From Rhodococcus sp. IEGM 1379 (GTDB lineage Bacteria > Actinomycetota > Actinomycetes > Mycobacteriales > Mycobacteriaceae): 36,961 bases of DNA. This document shows positions 21,801 to 29,133 of this stretch, in pieces; within the stretch, counting starts at the first letter, position 1; the number at the start of each line of letters is the position of its first letter. The position numbers and the translations under genes were made by a program. Location: the NCBI RefSeq assembly GCF_030056815.1, contig NZ_JASHKR010000046.1, positions 1 through 36,961 on the forward strand, in the 5' to 3' direction. The notes beneath the pieces were generated by a model. The model was not told where the DNA came from, did no database searches, and saw only the letters and a list, made by a program, of their open reading frames with translations.

Positions 21801-23667
21801 CAGCCGTCACATCCGACTTGTCGGTGCTTTTGATCATCGGCATATCTTCCTCGATCCCAACCCTGATGCAGCGCGGTCGTTTGTGGAGCGCGGGCGATTG
21901 TTCGAACTACCCAGATCGTCCTGGGCTGACTACGACGCCAGCTTGATCAGTGAAGGCGGTGGAGTCTGGGATCGCACGGTCAAGTCCGTTCCGATCGCCG
22001 AAAGTGTGCGTTTTGCAATCGGATTGGACGAAGGTGTCACCAAACTGTCACCGCCCGAACTGATGCGGGCAATCCTGTCCGCTCCGGTGGACCTGCTGTG
22101 GAACGGTGGAATCGGTACCTACATCAAGGCGTCCAGCGAAACCAACGCCCAGGTCGGTGACAAGAGCAACGACGCCGTACGCGTCGACGGGCAGGATCTA
22201 CGGGTCAAGGTGGTCGGCGAAGGCGGCAACCTCGGAGTGACCGCGCTGGGGCGCATCGAGTTCAGCGCCGGCGGCGGCCACATCAACACCGACGCCATCG
22301 ACAACTCTGCCGGCGTGGACTGCTCCGACCACGAGGTCAACATCAAGATCCTTCTCGACACGCTGGTCCGTTCCGGATCATTGCCCACTGCCGAGCGGAA
22401 CCCGTTGTTGGCCTTGATGACCGACGATGTTGCAAAACTTGTTCTGGCGGACAACATCGCTCAGAATGCACTTCTCGGAATATCGCGCGTCAGCGCGGCG
22501 CAGATGCTCGCAGTCCACCGCAGACAGTTGGCCGATCTGGGTAAGACTCGCGGGCTCGATCGTAAGCTCGAGGCGCTGCCGACGGACACGGAGATCGAGC
22601 GACGGCTCGAAGTCGGATCCGGTTTGACGTCACCCGAATTGGCGACTCTCACAGCGCATGTGAAACTTTCGCTCAAGGACGATCTGCTGGCTACCGAACT
22701 GCCGGACAATGAATACTTTGCACAACAGATCCCCGGGTATTTCCCGTCGGCGGTGAGTGAGCGTTTTGCTTCGGAAATCAAGGACCACCCGCTGAGACGG
22801 CAAATCGTGGCGACCATGCTCGTCAACGAGGTCATCGACAACGGCGGCATCACCTACGCGTACCGGTTGGCTGAGGAGACCGGCGCCAGCAGCACCGATT
22901 CGATCCGGGCGTACGCGGCCGTCCGTGAGGTGTTTGCCCTCGACGACGTGTGGGCGCGGATCCGGTCGGCCGGGCTCACCGCCGATCTCGAGAACGATCT
23001 GATCATCGAATCGTGCCGACTGCTCGATCGGGCGTCACGATGGTTCCTGGCGAATCGGCCGCAGCCGATTGCCGTGGGGGCCGAGGTGTCGCGCTATTCC
23101 GCGGCCTACCGATCGACGGCACCGCTTGTTCCCGGCTTGCTCGGCGGACATCAGTTGACGGATCTGTTGTCCCGATCCCAATCAGTCATCGACCGCGGCG
23201 CCCCGCAACGGTTGGCGCTCGAAGTCTTCCGGCTACTGGATGTGTACTGCCTCCTCGACATCGCGGACATCGCCGATATTGCCGAGCACGACATCGCGGA
23301 AGTTGCGCAACTGTATTACGCGCTCGATGCGCATCTCGGAATCGACTGGCTGCTCACCGCAGTGTCGGGACTCGAACGGGGCGACCGTTGGCATTCCCTC
23401 GCGCGGTTGGCGTTGCGCGACGATCTCTACAGCTCGCTGCGGCACCTCACGATGGAAGTGCTGTCCGGCGGTGAGCCCGGGGAATCACCTCAGGAAAAGA
23501 TCGACGAATGGGAATCGACCAACGCGTCGAGGCTCAGTCGGGCGAGGGCCGCTCTCGGTGAGATCTTCGAGTCTGGGACGCTTGACCTGGCGACGCTCTC
23601 AGTGGCGGCGCGGCAGGTTCGTAGCATGGTGCGCAGCATGGGCACCCGATCGGAGGTAGGACGTTGA
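18823..23667 (+). CDS. gdh: NAD-specific glutamate dehydrogenase, large (180 kDa) class
   Basis: A 1614-residue enzyme of the large NAD-glutamate dehydrogenase class, which deaminates glutamate to 2-oxoglutarate and ammonia. The long N-terminal part (about 1-700) contains ACT-like regulatory segments. The catalytic region starts with ARGGLRWSDRREDFRTEV near residue 800, then AQAVKNAVIVPVGAKGGF. The nucleotide-binding part includes GVGDMSGDVFGNGMLLS and VVGEGGNLGVTALGR. The C-terminal 400 residues are helical. The ATG at 18823 is preferred; an in-frame GTG at 18775 adds 16 residues with no similarity. Orthologue of Rv2476c, whose activity is held back by the GarA protein. A run of D-I-A repeats occurs near residue 1480. 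The following thioesterase overlaps its stop. Confidence 0.95.
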   Translation: MTDRQETSSSLDEATLLTRLREAFFTHIDEGDSDDVINGRSDRVLLAHLALGRHRTPGTAVWHVYRPWGPEGLGASVQIVTDDMSLLVESVTAMLNRLGVGISQFAHPILTVERDNSGNLVSLDGNGIQESWMHVQLDSEVDESALDAIDAHLGKVLADVRQVVEDTPAMTALELSIADELEKSASTASGRISPEEFSDTARLLRWMADGNYAVLGYRRFEGTSDGSRTVEGSALGVLRTDVVTEGPMSLPPVADLPDRPLLVLTQGSFPATVHRAVYPYFVGISILDDDGNIVGEHRFLGVFTVVALHENVLAIPLIERRVREVIKRAGVDLNSYSGQAMLEVIQSFPRTELFSSDTQTLFETVHAVHSIGLRRQVRLFVREDTFGRFVSCLVYLPRDRYTTRVRLAMQHTLWREFGPGTLDYTARVTENDLALLHVTIRREPGSEPVHLDVSEENRERVQGLLTEVSRSWDDRITDLVRDASSAELELVQRYSRVLPDGYKEDFEPSRALSDIARLEALAPGAIDVLLYRAEDSDPGQWRFTLFVGGGGISLSQVLPVLQSLGVEVLDERPHVVQRLDGVQCWIYDFGLFVPADLRASVEIDLDTQVPLETSTVPLTEVQKRFTAAFGAVWFGRAEADRFNELVLRAGMTWRQAVVLRAYAKYLRQATFPYSQFHIEGIALTHPKTACALVELFEAMFDPQSQDEGRVAELEEQLRASIDEVLSLDADRILRGMFSLVKATLRTNFYVIDGDGRSRDYLSIKLDPSRISELPKPRPAFEIFVYSPKVEGVHLRFGAVARGGLRWSDRREDFRTEVLGLVKAQAVKNAVIVPVGAKGGFVVKNPPPPTGDPVVDRTATLESGKACYRTFISGLLDITDNVDPDTGAVVTPERVVRKDDEDRYLVVAADKGTASFSDLANSVAAQYDFWLGDAFASGGSVGYDHKGMGITARGAWESVKRHFREIGVDTQSEDFTTVGVGDMSGDVFGNGMLLSRHIRLVGAFDHRHIFLDPNPDAARSFVERGRLFELPRSSWADYDASLISEGGGVWDRTVKSVPIAESVRFAIGLDEGVTKLSPPELMRAILSAPVDLLWNGGIGTYIKASSETNAQVGDKSNDAVRVDGQDLRVKVVGEGGNLGVTALGRIEFSAGGGHINTDAIDNSAGVDCSDHEVNIKILLDTLVRSGSLPTAERNPLLALMTDDVAKLVLADNIAQNALLGISRVSAAQMLAVHRRQLADLGKTRGLDRKLEALPTDTEIERRLEVGSGLTSPELATLTAHVKLSLKDDLLATELPDNEYFAQQIPGYFPSAVSERFASEIKDHPLRRQIVATMLVNEVIDNGGITYAYRLAEETGASSTDSIRAYAAVREVFALDDVWARIRSAGLTADLENDLIIESCRLLDRASRWFLANRPQPIAVGAEVSRYSAAYRSTAPLVPGLLGGHQLTDLLSRSQSVIDRGAPQRLALEVFRLLDVYCLLDIADIADIAEHDIAEVAQLYYALDAHLGIDWLLTAVSGLERGDRWHSLARLALRDDLYSSLRHLTMEVLSGGEPGESPQEKIDEWESTNASRLSRARAALGEIFESGTLDLATLSVAARQVRSMVRSMGTRSEVGR

Positions 23668-24083
23668 GCAAAGGATTTCACGCCGACGTAGTGGTTCGGT
23701 GGTCCGATATGGATGCCTTCCAGCACATCAACCATGCCCGCATGGTGACGTTGCTGGAGGAGGCTCGAATTCCTTGGCTGTTTCAAGACGGCTGCCCCAC
23801 AGTCACATTGCGCGACGGCGCCGTGATTGCGGATTTGCATGTGCGGTACCGAGGTCAACTGCGGCACGAGGATTCACCGCTCGACATCGTGATGTGGGTG
23901 GAAAAGGTACGGGCAGTGGACTTCACGATCGCCTACGAGGTACGGCCCAAGGGTGCCGGTCTCGACGTGGCGCCGTCGATTGTCGCGTCGACGCAGATCG
24001 CGGCATTCGATATCGATACTCAGCGTCTGCGTCGACTCAGCGGACCCGAGCGGGAGTACTTGGAGAGCTGGCAGCGTGCATGA
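23664..24083 (+). CDS. Hot-dog-fold thioesterase, translationally coupled to gdh
   Basis: A 139-residue 4HBT-family protein: VVVRWSDMDAFQHINHARMVTLLEEARIP at the N-terminus, with the active-site aspartate and H-I-N-H segment, then VIADLHVRYRGQLRHEDSPLDIVMWV. The start is a TTG at 23664 whose last two bases are part of the gdh stop (TTGA overlap), with GGAGG (23652-23656) seven bases upstream. This tight coupling is conserved in mycobacteria (Rv2475c beside gdh). The substrate is unknown. It resembles the thioesterase before gdh, but the two are clearly diverged. Confidence 0.88.
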   Translation: MSKGFHADVVVRWSDMDAFQHINHARMVTLLEEARIPWLFQDGCPTVTLRDGAVIADLHVRYRGQLRHEDSPLDIVMWVEKVRAVDFTIAYEVRPKGAGLDVAPSIVASTQIAAFDIDTQRLRRLSGPEREYLESWQRA

Positions 24084-24762
24084 ACGAATGCTGACCGTGC
24101 CCGATGAAGCCGAGCGTAAGAACTTGGCCGGCTTCATTGGACACGCACTCAGGTTGGATGAATCTTCCGTGATCCGGATGCGTCGACGCGGCCCGGATCA
24201 CGTGAGTGTTTGGGCGGCAACAGGTTTTGACGCATTGGCAACCCGCACCGTGGTGGGCACGATCAACCCGGACGACACCTCGGCAGCGGGGGATCAGTTG
24301 CTGGCCGCCCTCAGGCAAACGATCGACGAGTTCATCGATCCCGGTTTTGCGATGGATTCCGCCTGGCGTGGGGCCCTGCCTCCAATGGACGGTTACGAGC
24401 ATCTCGATGATGTTCCCGCTCGCGTGTTGATCGAATTGGCCCAGCGTGGAAATGCTTTGGCGCAGGAGCACGGCAGCAATCAGGGGCCGCCGGCGTCGTT
24501 GCTGGATCAGGACGTGCTCGAGGTCAGCGGTCCGTCAGGCACGGTCGGAATCTCGATGCGCGTGATATTCGCTTTGACGGCAATGGGATTCATCCCACAC
24601 ACGGGCTCCGACGCGATGACGGCCGATATCGACCTCGCGCTCATCGACGCGTCGGAGTTGGTGCGTGTGCGGGCAAGTAAATCGTGGCTTCGACTCGACG
24701 CTCGGTTCGGTTCCATCTATCGGCACCGCGGTGGGTCCATTCCGCTGATGGTTGCCCGATAG
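24076..24762 (+). CDS. Conserved actinobacterial protein of unknown function (Rv2474c-like position)
   Basis: A 228-residue soluble protein with no motif that I recognise. It shows an N-terminal segment LAGFIGHALRLDESSVIRMRRR, a middle block AWRGALPPMDGYEHLDDVPA, then LAQEHGSNQGPPASLLDQDVLEV, and a C-terminal block KSWLRLDARFGSIYRHRGG. No signal peptide or membrane helix is visible. The GTG at 24076 overlaps the thioesterase stop by eight bases and has GGAGAG upstream; an ATG at 24088 is an alternative. The position gdh - thioesterase - this gene matches Rv2476c-Rv2475c-Rv2474c, so it is a long-conserved member of the gdh operon. It is convergent with aglA, 18 bases from its stop. Confidence 0.75.
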   Translation: MHERMLTVPDEAERKNLAGFIGHALRLDESSVIRMRRRGPDHVSVWAATGFDALATRTVVGTINPDDTSAAGDQLLAALRQTIDEFIDPGFAMDSAWRGALPPMDGYEHLDDVPARVLIELAQRGNALAQEHGSNQGPPASLLDQDVLEVSGPSGTVGISMRVIFALTAMGFIPHTGSDAMTADIDLALIDASELVRVRASKSWLRLDARFGSIYRHRGGSIPLMVAR

Positions 24763-24780
24763 CAGTCGGATCAGGTTAGG

Positions 24781-26379
24781 TCAGATCAGCCAGGCGGCAG
24801 CGTTGGTCGGCAGTTGACCGTCGATCAACGGTGCGCTGGTGAGCAGGACCTGGCCACCGGGCAGCGCGATGGGTTCGTCCGTCGTATTGAGAGCGCAGAT
24901 CAAGCCGCCCCGTCGACGGAACGCCAGGCACCCCGGAGGGCTCCCGTACCAATCGATGTCACTGCCGGAGATCTCCGGCGTCGATGCGCGTAGCTCGAGG
25001 GCGCTGCGATACAGCGAAAGCATTGAATCTACGTCCTCGATCTGTGCTTCGACCGTCAACGTGGACCACTCAGCCGGCATCGGCAGCCACGTGGTTGCAG
25101 CGGTGGTAAACCCGAACGGCGGTTCGGCACCTTCCCACGGCAACGGCACTCGGCAGCCGTCACGTCCACGCTCGGCATGGCCGGAGCGTTCCCACACCGG
25201 ATCCTGGAGAGCGTCGTCGGGAAGGTCGACGTTGGGCAATCCCAATTCTGCGCCGTTGTAGATGAAGACGGCACCGGGAAGCGCGAGTTCGACCATGGCC
25301 ATTGCTCGTGCGCGTTGGGTCCCGACCGCACCTCCGCCGTATCGGGTGACTTCGCGCTCGACGTCGTGGTTGGACAGCGTCCACGTGGGAACTCCGCCGA
25401 CTGCCGCGACTGCAGCGATGGAGTTGTCGATGGCTGCGCGTACCGACTCCGCGGAGAACTCGGTTTCGGCCAATCGAAAATTGAATCCGAGGTGAAGTTC
25501 GTCCGGGCGGATGTATTCGCCGAACCGCTCGTTGTCGCGCACCCAGATCTCACCGACGGTCATCGCCTCGGGGAACTCGTTCATGACTTTGCGGATTCCG
25601 CGGTGAATCTCGTGGACGGCCGAATTGTTGAATCGGGGGTCGTCGTCGGAGTTGCGCATGAGCTCGTTGAGCTCCCAGTCATGGTCCGGCAAACCATCAG
25701 GCTTGGCCATTCCGTGGGCGACGTCGATGCGGAATCCGTCGATGCCGCGGCCGAGCCAGAAGCGCAGGGTCTTCGCGAGATCCTCGAATACCTCCGGATT
25801 GTTCCAATTCAGATCCGGCTGTTCCGTCGCGAAAATGTGGAGGTACCACTGGCCGGGTTTTCCGTCGGCTTCCGTGATGCGGGTCCAGGCCGGTCCGCCG
25901 AAGATGCTGGGCCAGTTGTTGGGCGGTTCGGTGCCGTTCTCACCCTTACCGTCGCGGAAAATATAACGGGATCTTTCAACGGAACCCGGCGTCGACGCCA
26001 GGGCGGCCTTGAACCATTCGTGCTGGTTGCTGGTGTGATTGGGGACCAGGTCCATCGTGACCTTGATGCCCCGCTCGTGCGCTGACTCGATCAGGGAATC
26101 CATGGCGGCGAGGTCACCGAACAGGGGATCGATGTCACGGGGATCGGAAACGTCGTAGCCGTGATCGGCCATCGGGGATCGCATGACCGGGCTCAACCAG
26201 AGCGCGTCGATACCGAGAAGTTCCAGGTACCCGAGTTTGTCTTCGATGCCACCGAGGTCACCGATGCCGTCGCCATTGGAATCAGCGAAGGATCGCGGAT
26301 AGATCTGATAGAAAACCGCCTCGTTCCACCAGGGTGGACGAGGCGGGTTGGCGACGGTCGAATCCGCGGGGGTGCTCAC
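24781..26379 (-). CDS. aglA: Alpha-glucosidase, glycoside hydrolase family 13
   Basis: A 532-residue GH13 enzyme that cleaves terminal alpha-glucosidic bonds of small sugars. QIYPRSFADSNGDGIGDL near the N-terminus and QPDLNWNNPEV mark the alpha-glucosidase/oligo-glucosidase branch. The four conserved regions are DLVPNHTS, GFRIDVAHGM (nucleophile Asp near residue 218), VGEIWVRD (acid/base Glu near 274) and TLSNHDVERE. No signal peptide is seen, so it is cytoplasmic. GTG at 26379 is chosen because a -10-like CACTAT lies eight bases upstream and no ribosome site is present; a TTG at 26397 would add six residues. Position and sequence match Rv2471. Trehalose synthase is an alternative in this family, but the motifs favour glucosidase. 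Confidence 0.9.
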   Translation of the reverse strand: MSTPADSTVANPPRPPWWNEAVFYQIYPRSFADSNGDGIGDLGGIEDKLGYLELLGIDALWLSPVMRSPMADHGYDVSDPRDIDPLFGDLAAMDSLIESAHERGIKVTMDLVPNHTSNQHEWFKAALASTPGSVERSRYIFRDGKGENGTEPPNNWPSIFGGPAWTRITEADGKPGQWYLHIFATEQPDLNWNNPEVFEDLAKTLRFWLGRGIDGFRIDVAHGMAKPDGLPDHDWELNELMRNSDDDPRFNNSAVHEIHRGIRKVMNEFPEAMTVGEIWVRDNERFGEYIRPDELHLGFNFRLAETEFSAESVRAAIDNSIAAVAAVGGVPTWTLSNHDVEREVTRYGGGAVGTQRARAMAMVELALPGAVFIYNGAELGLPNVDLPDDALQDPVWERSGHAERGRDGCRVPLPWEGAEPPFGFTTAATTWLPMPAEWSTLTVEAQIEDVDSMLSLYRSALELRASTPEISGSDIDWYGSPPGCLAFRRRGGLICALNTTDEPIALPGGQVLLTSAPLIDGQLPTNAAAWLI

Positions 26380-26387
26380 AGCGATCA

Positions 26388-26393
26388 ATAGTG
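26388..26393 (-). promoter_or_regulatory. Possible -10 box upstream of aglA
   Basis: CACTAT on the minus strand keeps the conserved A and final T of the actinobacterial -10 box and ends eight bases before the GTG at 26379. No -35 box is evident. It would give a leaderless transcript. Confidence 0.25.
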
Positions 26394-26532
26394 CCAAACC
26401 TCGAGCGCTCCGACGACTTGGACACGGGAATTTTGTGGTTCTTTACCTCACCTTGGTGTACTTTGCACTTGCGAAGGCATTGCATTCAGCAACCTTTGCG
26501 TTACCGGGGGATCAAGTATGGGGGGAACAACT

Positions 26533-26955
26533 ATGAGTTTGTCAGCGATCGAATCGGTCAGTTTGGACCTACTGCCGTTGAACGATGATCCGATCAACAA
26601 GGACTGGATAATCTCCGGAACTCCGACAGCTCGCGCAGCGCAATGGTCGGCCAGCAAGGACGGCACCACCACAACACATGTCTGGGACTGCACCAAGGGG
26701 CAGTTTCGCTGGTACTTCTCCGCAGACGAGATCGTCCACATCATGGAAGGTTCGGTCACCGTCGAATCGGATGGCAGCGAGAAGCGCACGCTGCGCGCGG
26801 GTGATGCGGCATTGTTCCGCGCCGGAAGCTGGTCGGAATGGAACGTCGACGAGTACGTCCGCAAGCACGCAATTCTGAGCGTGCCTCTGCATCCGAGTGT
26901 GTCGTTCGTGGTCCGCGCTGCGCGCAAGATCAGCCGGATGGTCAGTTCGCGCTAG
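26533..26955 (+). CDS. Cupin-domain protein (DUF861/EutQ-like)
   Basis: A 140-residue small cupin. The beta-barrel is seen in WDCTKGQFRWYFSADEIVHIMEGSVTVESDG and LRAGDAALFRAGSWSEWNVDEYVRKHAIL, which fit the DUF861 type (W-x-C, then F-x-W, then the E-x-V-x-x-I-x-E-G motif). Such proteins are enzymes or small-molecule binders; some handle ureidoglycine or ethanolamine intermediates. No reaction is assigned. Two ATGs are plausible: 26533 after GGGGGGAAC and 26518 after GGGGGATC. The gene lies between divergent aglA and convergent glbO and is not part of the mycobacterial block as remembered, so it is probably an insertion in this lineage. Its stop is four bases from the glbO stop. Confidence 0.8.
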   Translation: MSLSAIESVSLDLLPLNDDPINKDWIISGTPTARAAQWSASKDGTTTTHVWDCTKGQFRWYFSADEIVHIMEGSVTVESDGSEKRTLRAGDAALFRAGSWSEWNVDEYVRKHAILSVPLHPSVSFVVRAARKISRMVSSR

Positions 26956-26959
26956 CGGT

Positions 26960-27355
26960 TCAGATGGCCGAATTCACCATGGATGCCGCGGCCATGTCCA
27001 TGTAGTCGGTCAGCTGCTTGCGGTGCCCAGTGTCGAGGGTTTTGTCGTCGATCGACGCGATGGCTACGTGCATGCAGCGTAGCCACGCGTCGCGTTCGAT
27101 CGGGCCGATCACGAATGGGTTGTGACGCATCCGCAAACGCGGGTGTCCGCGTTCCTCGGAGTACGTCTGCGGGCCGCCCCAGTACTGCTCGAGGAACATT
27201 CGCATGCGCCGCTCTGCCGGCCCCAGATCGTCTTCCGGGTAGAGCGGGCGCACGACATCGTCCTTCGCGACTTCCTCGTAGAAACGCGCGGTGAGCTTGT
27301 GGAACGTCTCGGCTCCGCCGACGGCGTCGTAAAAGGTCTGCTGTACGTCATTCAT
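26960..27355 (-). CDS. glbO: Group II truncated haemoglobin O
   Basis: A 131-residue truncated haemoglobin. The group II residues are present: Tyr B10 in [10 protein letters not shown], Tyr CD1 in PLYPEDDL, the proximal histidine F8 in LRMRHNPF and Trp G8 in [32 protein letters not shown] is almost identical to mycobacterial GlbO. GlbO binds oxygen very tightly and is linked to oxygen or peroxide chemistry near the respiratory chain. The ATG at 27355 ([14 protein letters not shown]) is chosen; an upstream ATG at 27367 adds four residues. GGGACTC precedes it. Orthologue of Rv2470. Confidence 0.93.
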   Translation of the reverse strand: MNDVQQTFYDAVGGAETFHKLTARFYEEVAKDDVVRPLYPEDDLGPAERRMRMFLEQYWGGPQTYSEERGHPRLRMRHNPFVIGPIERDAWLRCMHVAIASIDDKTLDTGHRKQLTDYMDMAAASMVNSAI

Positions 27356-27441
27356 GGCGAGTCCCATTGTGCCTGATGGTGGTGGTGAGTGGTTTCCGGG
27401 TCGATCGGGGCTGTGTTCACCCGAAATTCACCGATTGCCGA

Positions 27442-27453
27442 CACAATTTTGTG
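27442..27453. promoter_or_regulatory. Short inverted repeat between glbO and HNH gene
   Basis: CACAA-TT-TTGTG in the 161-bp space between divergent starts. It could be an operator for either gene; the regulator is unknown. Confidence 0.25.
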
Positions 27454-27516
27454 CGAAATAGGAGTGCGCATCTCGATCATCCGTGGTCAACTTGGGGGCA
27501 GTCTCCCGGAGGTCGT

Positions 27517-28242
27517 ATGAAGAACCGACACGCTGCACGTAATCACCGACAACTCCAGCCCCCTGGCGTCCGTGGCGCCTTTCCTCGCGCAGACGCGCGG
27601 AAAGACCACGCATCGGGGGCTGTTCTGGAAGTTGTTCCTGACGGGTTCAGTCCCACCGCTGACCCACTTTTTTCCGCCGAGAATTCTCTCCACGAGAGAT
27701 TCCCTACCGATCATCTGGTTCCCGAATGGGTCAAACGCCGGGTACTGCTTCTCAATGTGACCTACGAGCCGCTGACCGCCTTGCCGGCGCGTCGCGCAGT
27801 AGTTCTCATGGCCTGCGGAAAGGCCGATACGGTTCACGAAGACGAGCACGGCCCCGTTGTACACTCCGCGGACTGGTCGGTGCAGGTGCCTTCGGTGATC
27901 CGGTTGCGTACTTACGTGCGCGTCCCGTATCGCGCCAGAATTCCCATGACCCGTGCCGCGCTCATGCATCGTGACCATTTTCGATGCGCATACTGCGGAG
28001 CCAAAGCCGAGACCATCGATCACGTAGTTCCGCGCAGTCGTGGCGGTGGGCACTCGTGGGAGAACTGCGTTGCCTGCTGCGCGCCGTGCAACCACCGTAA
28101 GGCCGACAAAATGCTCAGTGAACTGGGGTGGACGCTCAGAGCCGAGCTGGTTCCGCCCACCGGTCCCCACTGGCGACTGCTCGCCGCGACCAAGGAACTG
28201 CACCCATCTTGGATGCCGTATCTCGGGGTCGGCGCTGCCTGA
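27517..28242 (+). CDS. HNH endonuclease domain protein (Rv2469c-like)
   Basis: A 241-residue protein with a C-terminal HNH nuclease fold. The zinc knuckle and active-site segment read CAYCG (Cys157, Cys160), then TIDHVVPRSRGGGHSWENCV and CCAPCNHRKADK, with all H-N-H and zinc-binding positions kept. The first 60 residues are low in complexity and the middle block VLLLNVTYEPLTALPARRAVVLM is typical of this group. ATG at 27517 follows GGAGG (27508-27512) by four bases; a longer frame from 27367 has no similarity. It is divergent from glbO and followed by ctaJ. It is conserved at this site in mycobacteria, which argues for a housekeeping role rather than a mobile element. The DNA target is unknown. 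Confidence 0.88.
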   Translation: MKNRHAARNHRQLQPPGVRGAFPRADARKDHASGAVLEVVPDGFSPTADPLFSAENSLHERFPTDHLVPEWVKRRVLLLNVTYEPLTALPARRAVVLMACGKADTVHEDEHGPVVHSADWSVQVPSVIRLRTYVRVPYRARIPMTRAALMHRDHFRCAYCGAKAETIDHVVPRSRGGGHSWENCVACCAPCNHRKADKMLSELGWTLRAELVPPTGPHWRLLAATKELHPSWMPYLGVGAA

Positions 28243-28310
28243 CCGGATGCCCGAGAAAAAATTGCCCGAGAATTTGTGGCCCTGACGCTTTCCTTCGGGG
28301 AGTTCTGGGC

Positions 28311-28316
28311 TACCGT
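28311..28316 (+). promoter_or_regulatory. -10 box of leaderless promoter for ctaJ-like gene
   Basis: TACCGT fits TAnnnT and is followed by six bases and then GTG at 28323. No Shine-Dalgarno sequence precedes that start, so the transcript is probably leaderless. Confidence 0.45.
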
Positions 28317-28322
28317 TCTGGG

Positions 28323-28586
28323 GTGAGCATTCTCGAGGTAGTACTGATATACGTTGGGATCCCGGCCCTGATCACCGCCTTCTTCGCGGGTGCGTCCTTC
28401 CTCGGGAAGAAGACGCCGGGTCCGGTTCCGCCGGCGTTCCATCTGGGTGAGTCGTGGGATCACGCCCCCGTTCTGTGGAGTGCTGTCGACGAGGTGACCG
28501 TTCGCGGTGGCCATCACGGCAGTGCACACGCGATCGAAGCCGGTTCGGCTGATCTGATTGGAGGGTCCGCAAGTGGCAAGTGGTGA
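28323..28586 (+). CDS. ctaJ: Probable aa3-type cytochrome oxidase subunit CtaJ
   Basis: An 87-residue protein with one N-terminal membrane helix (VVLIYVGIPALITAFFAGASFL) followed by KKTPGPVPPAFHLGESWDHAPVLW, a W-D-H-x-P-x-x-W element I associate with the actinobacterial oxidase subunit CtaJ. In M. smegmatis CtaJ is part of the cytochrome bcc-aa3 supercomplex, and its gene lies beside the gdh-glbO-pepN block, as here (from memory). The GTG at 28323 is chosen because a TAnnnT box stands six bases upstream; longer frames run into the preceding gene. The stop overlaps the next start by 14 bases. If the family call is wrong, this is a small membrane protein of unknown function. Confidence 0.6.
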   Translation: MSILEVVLIYVGIPALITAFFAGASFLGKKTPGPVPPAFHLGESWDHAPVLWSAVDEVTVRGGHHGSAHAIEAGSADLIGGSASGKW

Positions 28587-29052
28587 TCATTCGGCAACGG
28601 TCGCAATAGCGTCCGAAGACCTGCCCATGGGCAGCGTCATCACGTCCAGTGGCCGTATTTCCGGCGTGCACCGGGTGGGGGAGCCGTTCACGGACGACCT
28701 CCCGTTCGAGACGATGGATCTTGTTGCCCTCGACGTAGCGTTGACCGAGGCCACACGCGCCACCAAGGTGCGTTTCAATGCGTACATCGGTGACCTGGGT
28801 GCCAACCCGGCAGCCGGTGCCGACGCACTGTTCCCGACGACGCTCGAAGCTGAGCGCTCGGTCCTGATCGCAGTTTCGCCCAACCAGCGCGTCGTCGAGG
28901 TCCGTAGTGGCCGCGTCATCGCCGATCGTGTTACCGACCGCGTTGCCCAGCTCGGTGCAACCGCAGCGGTCAGCTCGTTCAGCGAGGGCAACCTCATCGA
29001 CGGACTGATCAGTGCGATCCGCGTCATGAGCGCCGCAATTTCTGCGCCGTAA
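28573..29052 (+). CDS. DUF5130 family protein (Rv2468c-like)
   Basis: A 159-residue soluble protein. LPMGSVITSSGRISGVHRVGEP near the start, LDVALTEATRATKVRFNAYIGDLGANPAAGA in the middle, and VLIAVSPNQRVVEVRSGRVIADRV then EGNLIDGLISAIRVMSAAI at the end fit the actinobacterial DUF5130 family. The layout recalls TPM-type domains seen in membrane-associated or quality-control proteins. The function is unknown. GTG at 28573 follows GGAGGG (28560-28565) by seven bases and overlaps ctaJ by 14 bases, so the two are coupled and may act together. The gene ends before a shared terminator with pepN. Confidence 0.8.
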   Translation: MASGDHSATVAIASEDLPMGSVITSSGRISGVHRVGEPFTDDLPFETMDLVALDVALTEATRATKVRFNAYIGDLGANPAAGADALFPTTLEAERSVLIAVSPNQRVVEVRSGRVIADRVTDRVAQLGATAAVSSFSEGNLIDGLISAIRVMSAAISAP

Positions 29053-29067
29053 GTTTTTCCAGCCAGA

Positions 29068-29113
29068 CAAGGCCGGTGCCCGCCTCGATTTCTCGAAGCG
29101 GGCACCGGCCTTG
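29068..29113. terminator. Bidirectional terminator between DUF5130 gene and pepN
   Basis: A perfect 16-bp stem CAAGGCCGGTGCCCGC (29068-29083) and GCGGGCACCGGCCTTG (29098-29113), with a 14-base loop that can form a further TCGA/TCGA mini-stem. It lies between two convergent stop codons and can serve both strands. Confidence 0.85.
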
Positions 29114-29133
29114 TGTATGTCTTGGAGGCTATG

